Assembly: GCA_009693435.1 (NCBI GenBank) | Contig: SHXF01000101.1 | Location: 1 to 15,591, forward strand | Source of the DNA: Betaproteobacteria bacterium | GTDB taxonomy: Bacteria > Pseudomonadota > Gammaproteobacteria > Burkholderiales > SG8-39 | Direction of reading: 5' to 3' | DNA length: 15,591 nucleotides | Part shown: piece after piece, positions 14,274 to 15,591 of the stretch | Layout: each line of letters starts with the position of its first letter | How positions within the stretch are numbered: position 1 is the stretch's first letter | Made by a program: the position numbers and the translations under genes | The notes under the pieces: model-generated | Database searches by the model: none | Seen by the model: the letters and a program-made list of their open reading frames with translations, nothing else | What the model was told of the DNA's origin: nothing

Positions 14274-15257
14274 TTACTCCAGTTCTATACCGAGTGATTT
14301 GATCACGCGGCCCCACATTTCCGCATCATGCCGGATTATATCTGCCATCCCGCGCGGTGTACTTGGCTCAGGAGTGATGCCAACGGCGGCCAGGCGACTG
14401 CGCACATCTTCAGCACGAAAGGCCGTAGTCATTGCAGCGTTCAGCCGGTCAATAATCGCGCGCGGAGTGCCATTCGGCGCAACCAACCCATACCAGAAAT
14501 ACGCGGTCATGCTCGGGTAACCCAATTCCTTGAACGTTGGAACATCAGGGAGTATCGGGGAGCGCTCCTCGCTTGTTATTGCGAGAACGCGCACCTTCCC
14601 GCCCCTCAGTGCGCCTATGGTCGTATTTACGGCATCGAACACAATATGAATCTCCCCGCTCATCACCGCCGTGAGCGCCGCGCCCAGCCCTTTATAGGGA
14701 ACCGATACCACCTTGATGCCGGCGGCCGCGTTCAGCAACTCGCCAAGCAACTCGTTGGTGTTTCCCCTGCCAGGGTTCATGCCGTTAAAGACCTGACCCT
14801 GACGCATCTTTGCGTATGCGACGAACTCCTGGAGATTTTGCGCGGGCAACGTGGGTGCGACGGTCATCGTCATTGGCGTCTTGACCATCAGCGATATCGG
14901 GGTGAAATCGTCCGCCTTGTAAGACGCTTTTTTGTAGAGGGAGGGATTCAGGGACAGCGTTGTCAGGCTGGCGATCAGCAGAGTGTAGCCGTCGGCGGGA
15001 GACCGCGCCACTCGCGTCGCCCCGATTGACGTGTTGGCACCCGGAACATTCTCGACCAACACTGTCTGCCCCAAAAATTCGGTCATTTTCTGGGCGACGA
15101 GCCGGGCCACAACATCTGTCGGTCCGCCTGCTTGATATGGCAAGACCACGGTCACGGGTCGCGTTGGCCACGTCTGGGCAGTTGCCGGCAAGGACATGGA
15201 TGCCATGGCGATGGCGACGGAGAAAATTACAATATTGCCGATACGATGAATTCTCAT
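14274..15257 (-). CDS. Bug-family tripartite tricarboxylate transporter substrate-binding protein
   Basis: The protein has 327 residues, the usual length for the Bug/TctC family of periplasmic receptors, which are greatly expanded in Burkholderiales. An N-terminal signal peptide (residues 1-27, likely cleavage after ATA, before Gln28) sends it to the periplasm. Family marks are the WPTRPVTVVLP strand, the ligand-loop YQAGGPTD (41-48), VPGANTSIGA (71-80) and the PILPDVPTFKELGYP region (235-248). The start ATG is preceded by an AAAGG-type site. The ligands known for the family are mostly carboxylates, amides and small aromatics. No TctA or TctB membrane subunit is nearby, so it may work with a distant transporter or as a sensor. 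Position upstream of the hyu genes and in the same direction suggests it binds their substrate or an inducer. Confidence 0.93.
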   Translation of the reverse strand: MRIHRIGNIVIFSVAIAMASMSLPATAQTWPTRPVTVVLPYQAGGPTDVVARLVAQKMTEFLGQTVLVENVPGANTSIGATRVARSPADGYTLLIASLTTLSLNPSLYKKASYKADDFTPISLMVKTPMTMTVAPTLPAQNLQEFVAYAKMRQGQVFNGMNPGRGNTNELLGELLNAAAGIKVVSVPYKGLGAALTAVMSGEIHIVFDAVNTTIGALRGGKVRVLAITSEERSPILPDVPTFKELGYPSMTAYFWYGLVAPNGTPRAIIDRLNAAMTTAFRAEDVRSRLAAVGITPEPSTPRGMADIIRHDAEMWGRVIKSLGIELE

Positions 15258-15270
15258 CTACCTAGCCTTT

Positions 15271-15282
15271 CTTCCGCGGAAG
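15271..15282. promoter_or_regulatory. 12-bp perfect palindrome next to the receptor ribosome site
   Basis: CTTCCGCGGAAG is its own reverse complement and ends 14 bp before the receptor start codon, beside the ribosome site. With no loop it cannot form a good hairpin, so a dimeric repressor operator is the more natural reading. A chance palindrome is possible. Confidence 0.3.
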
Positions 15283-15382
15283 CCATTGCTGCACGCCCAG
15301 CAATGACCACGGTGCGCAAAATGTCAGAACAACCCCATGTTCAGCTACCTGCCAGTCTAACCCAATTGGCAATTAGTCAGGC

Positions 15383-15412
15383 CATATACGGCAAGACAGC
15401 AGCAATTCTCAA
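15383..15412 (-). promoter_or_regulatory. Possible sigma-70 promoter for the Bug receptor gene
   Basis: On the minus strand TTGAGA (plus 15407-15412) and TATATG (15383-15388) are separated by 18 bp. Each matches four of six consensus bases or so. This would give a leader of roughly 120 nt that includes the palindrome at 15271-15282. Confidence 0.3.
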
Positions 15413-15515
15413 TTTAAAACTTGGTGCTTAGGACTCGGGGCTCACTGAGAGGCTGTGATTTTTTCAATTTTAGCAGTTGGCATTTGAGCACAGAGGTGAT
15501 TCACTCCACTGCGGA

Positions 15516-15591
15516 ATGAAATATGCGATAGGCATGAAATTACTCGCTACCGACCGTTTATTTGACGATTTCTCTGCTTTTTCTACCTTCA
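15516..15591 (+). CDS. Possible N-terminus of a divergent gene, cut by the window edge
   Basis: An open plus-strand frame begins at ATG 15516, with a second in-frame ATG at 15534, and reaches the edge. The 25 residues visible (MKYAIGMKLLATDRLFDDF and onward) look protein-like. GGA lies just before the first ATG and AGAGGTGA is 16 nt upstream; neither gives an ideal ribosome site. The divergent position from the receptor gene would suit a regulator, but the part seen is too short to assign any family. Confidence 0.25.
   Translation, partial: MKYAIGMKLLATDRLFDDFSAFSTF

Larger units (their letters stand above)
15258..15591. other. Upstream region of the minus-strand arm
   Basis: This 334-bp stretch runs to the window edge. 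It holds the receptor gene's ribosome site, a 12-bp palindrome (15271-15282), a possible minus-strand promoter (15383-15412) and, at 15516, a plus-strand open frame reaching the edge. AATT-rich motifs cluster at 15361-15420 and 15460-15472. I see no complete gene or RNA. Confidence 0.45.

Noticed and set aside
13996..14316. Minus-strand open frame (GTG start, 106 codons) filling the receptor-hyuA gap
   Set aside because: It overlaps the receptor gene's 3' end by more than 40 bp, has Cys/Pro-rich content and shows no recognisable motif; an open frame of this length occurs by chance at this base composition.

Overview
The window looks like a chromosomal segment of a high-GC betaproteobacterium, most likely Burkholderiales. 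The evidence is a Bug-type (tripartite tricarboxylate family) periplasmic receptor, two hydantoinase/oxoprolinase gene pairs and G/C-rich codon choice. Genus cannot be read from the sequence. I see no tRNA, rRNA, CRISPR array, insertion sequence or integrase.

Left third (1-3905) is an accessory, partly decayed region. It opens with what may be the C-terminal tail of a membrane protein (1-87), then a thermonuclease-family (SNase-like) pseudogene (about 66-540) carrying two amber codons, a frameshift and a lost metal-binding Asp. A small cysteine-rich protein gene follows (664-1008). A second, shorter and differently damaged SNase remnant lies at about 1030-1199. On the minus strand, 1201-3048 encodes a 615-residue protein with helical N-terminus, an Ala/Ser/Val hexapeptide repeat, coiled coils and a C-terminal YacP-like NYN nuclease domain. 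Divergent from it is a small zinc-ribbon-like protein (3310-3720). Its stop codon overlaps tail-to-tail with that of a short minus-strand open frame (3717-3884) that may be a small gene or a remnant.

Right two thirds (4029-15257) is a catabolic cluster in two converging arms. The plus arm has an alpha/beta hydrolase (4029-4823) and a luciferase-like flavin monooxygenase (4858-6057). The minus arm, read right to left, has a Bug receptor (15257-14274), a 311-bp gap, then hyuA, hyuB, hyuA, hyuB (13962-6241) with gaps of only 3, 1 and 11 bp. The two A proteins and the two B proteins are clear paralogues, but not recent copies.

Taken together the cluster suggests capture of a small (probably carboxylated or amide-like) compound, flavin-dependent oxygenation, hydrolysis, and ATP-dependent opening or carboxylation by hydantoinase-type enzymes. 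The LLM plus alpha/beta-hydrolase pair recalls RutA and RutD of the pyrimidine Rut pathway, but this is an analogy. The substrate is unknown. No membrane transport subunit, no D-hydantoinase, no acetone-carboxylase-type small subunit and no complete regulator is present in the window. A short open frame at the right edge (15516 onward) could be the start of a divergent gene.
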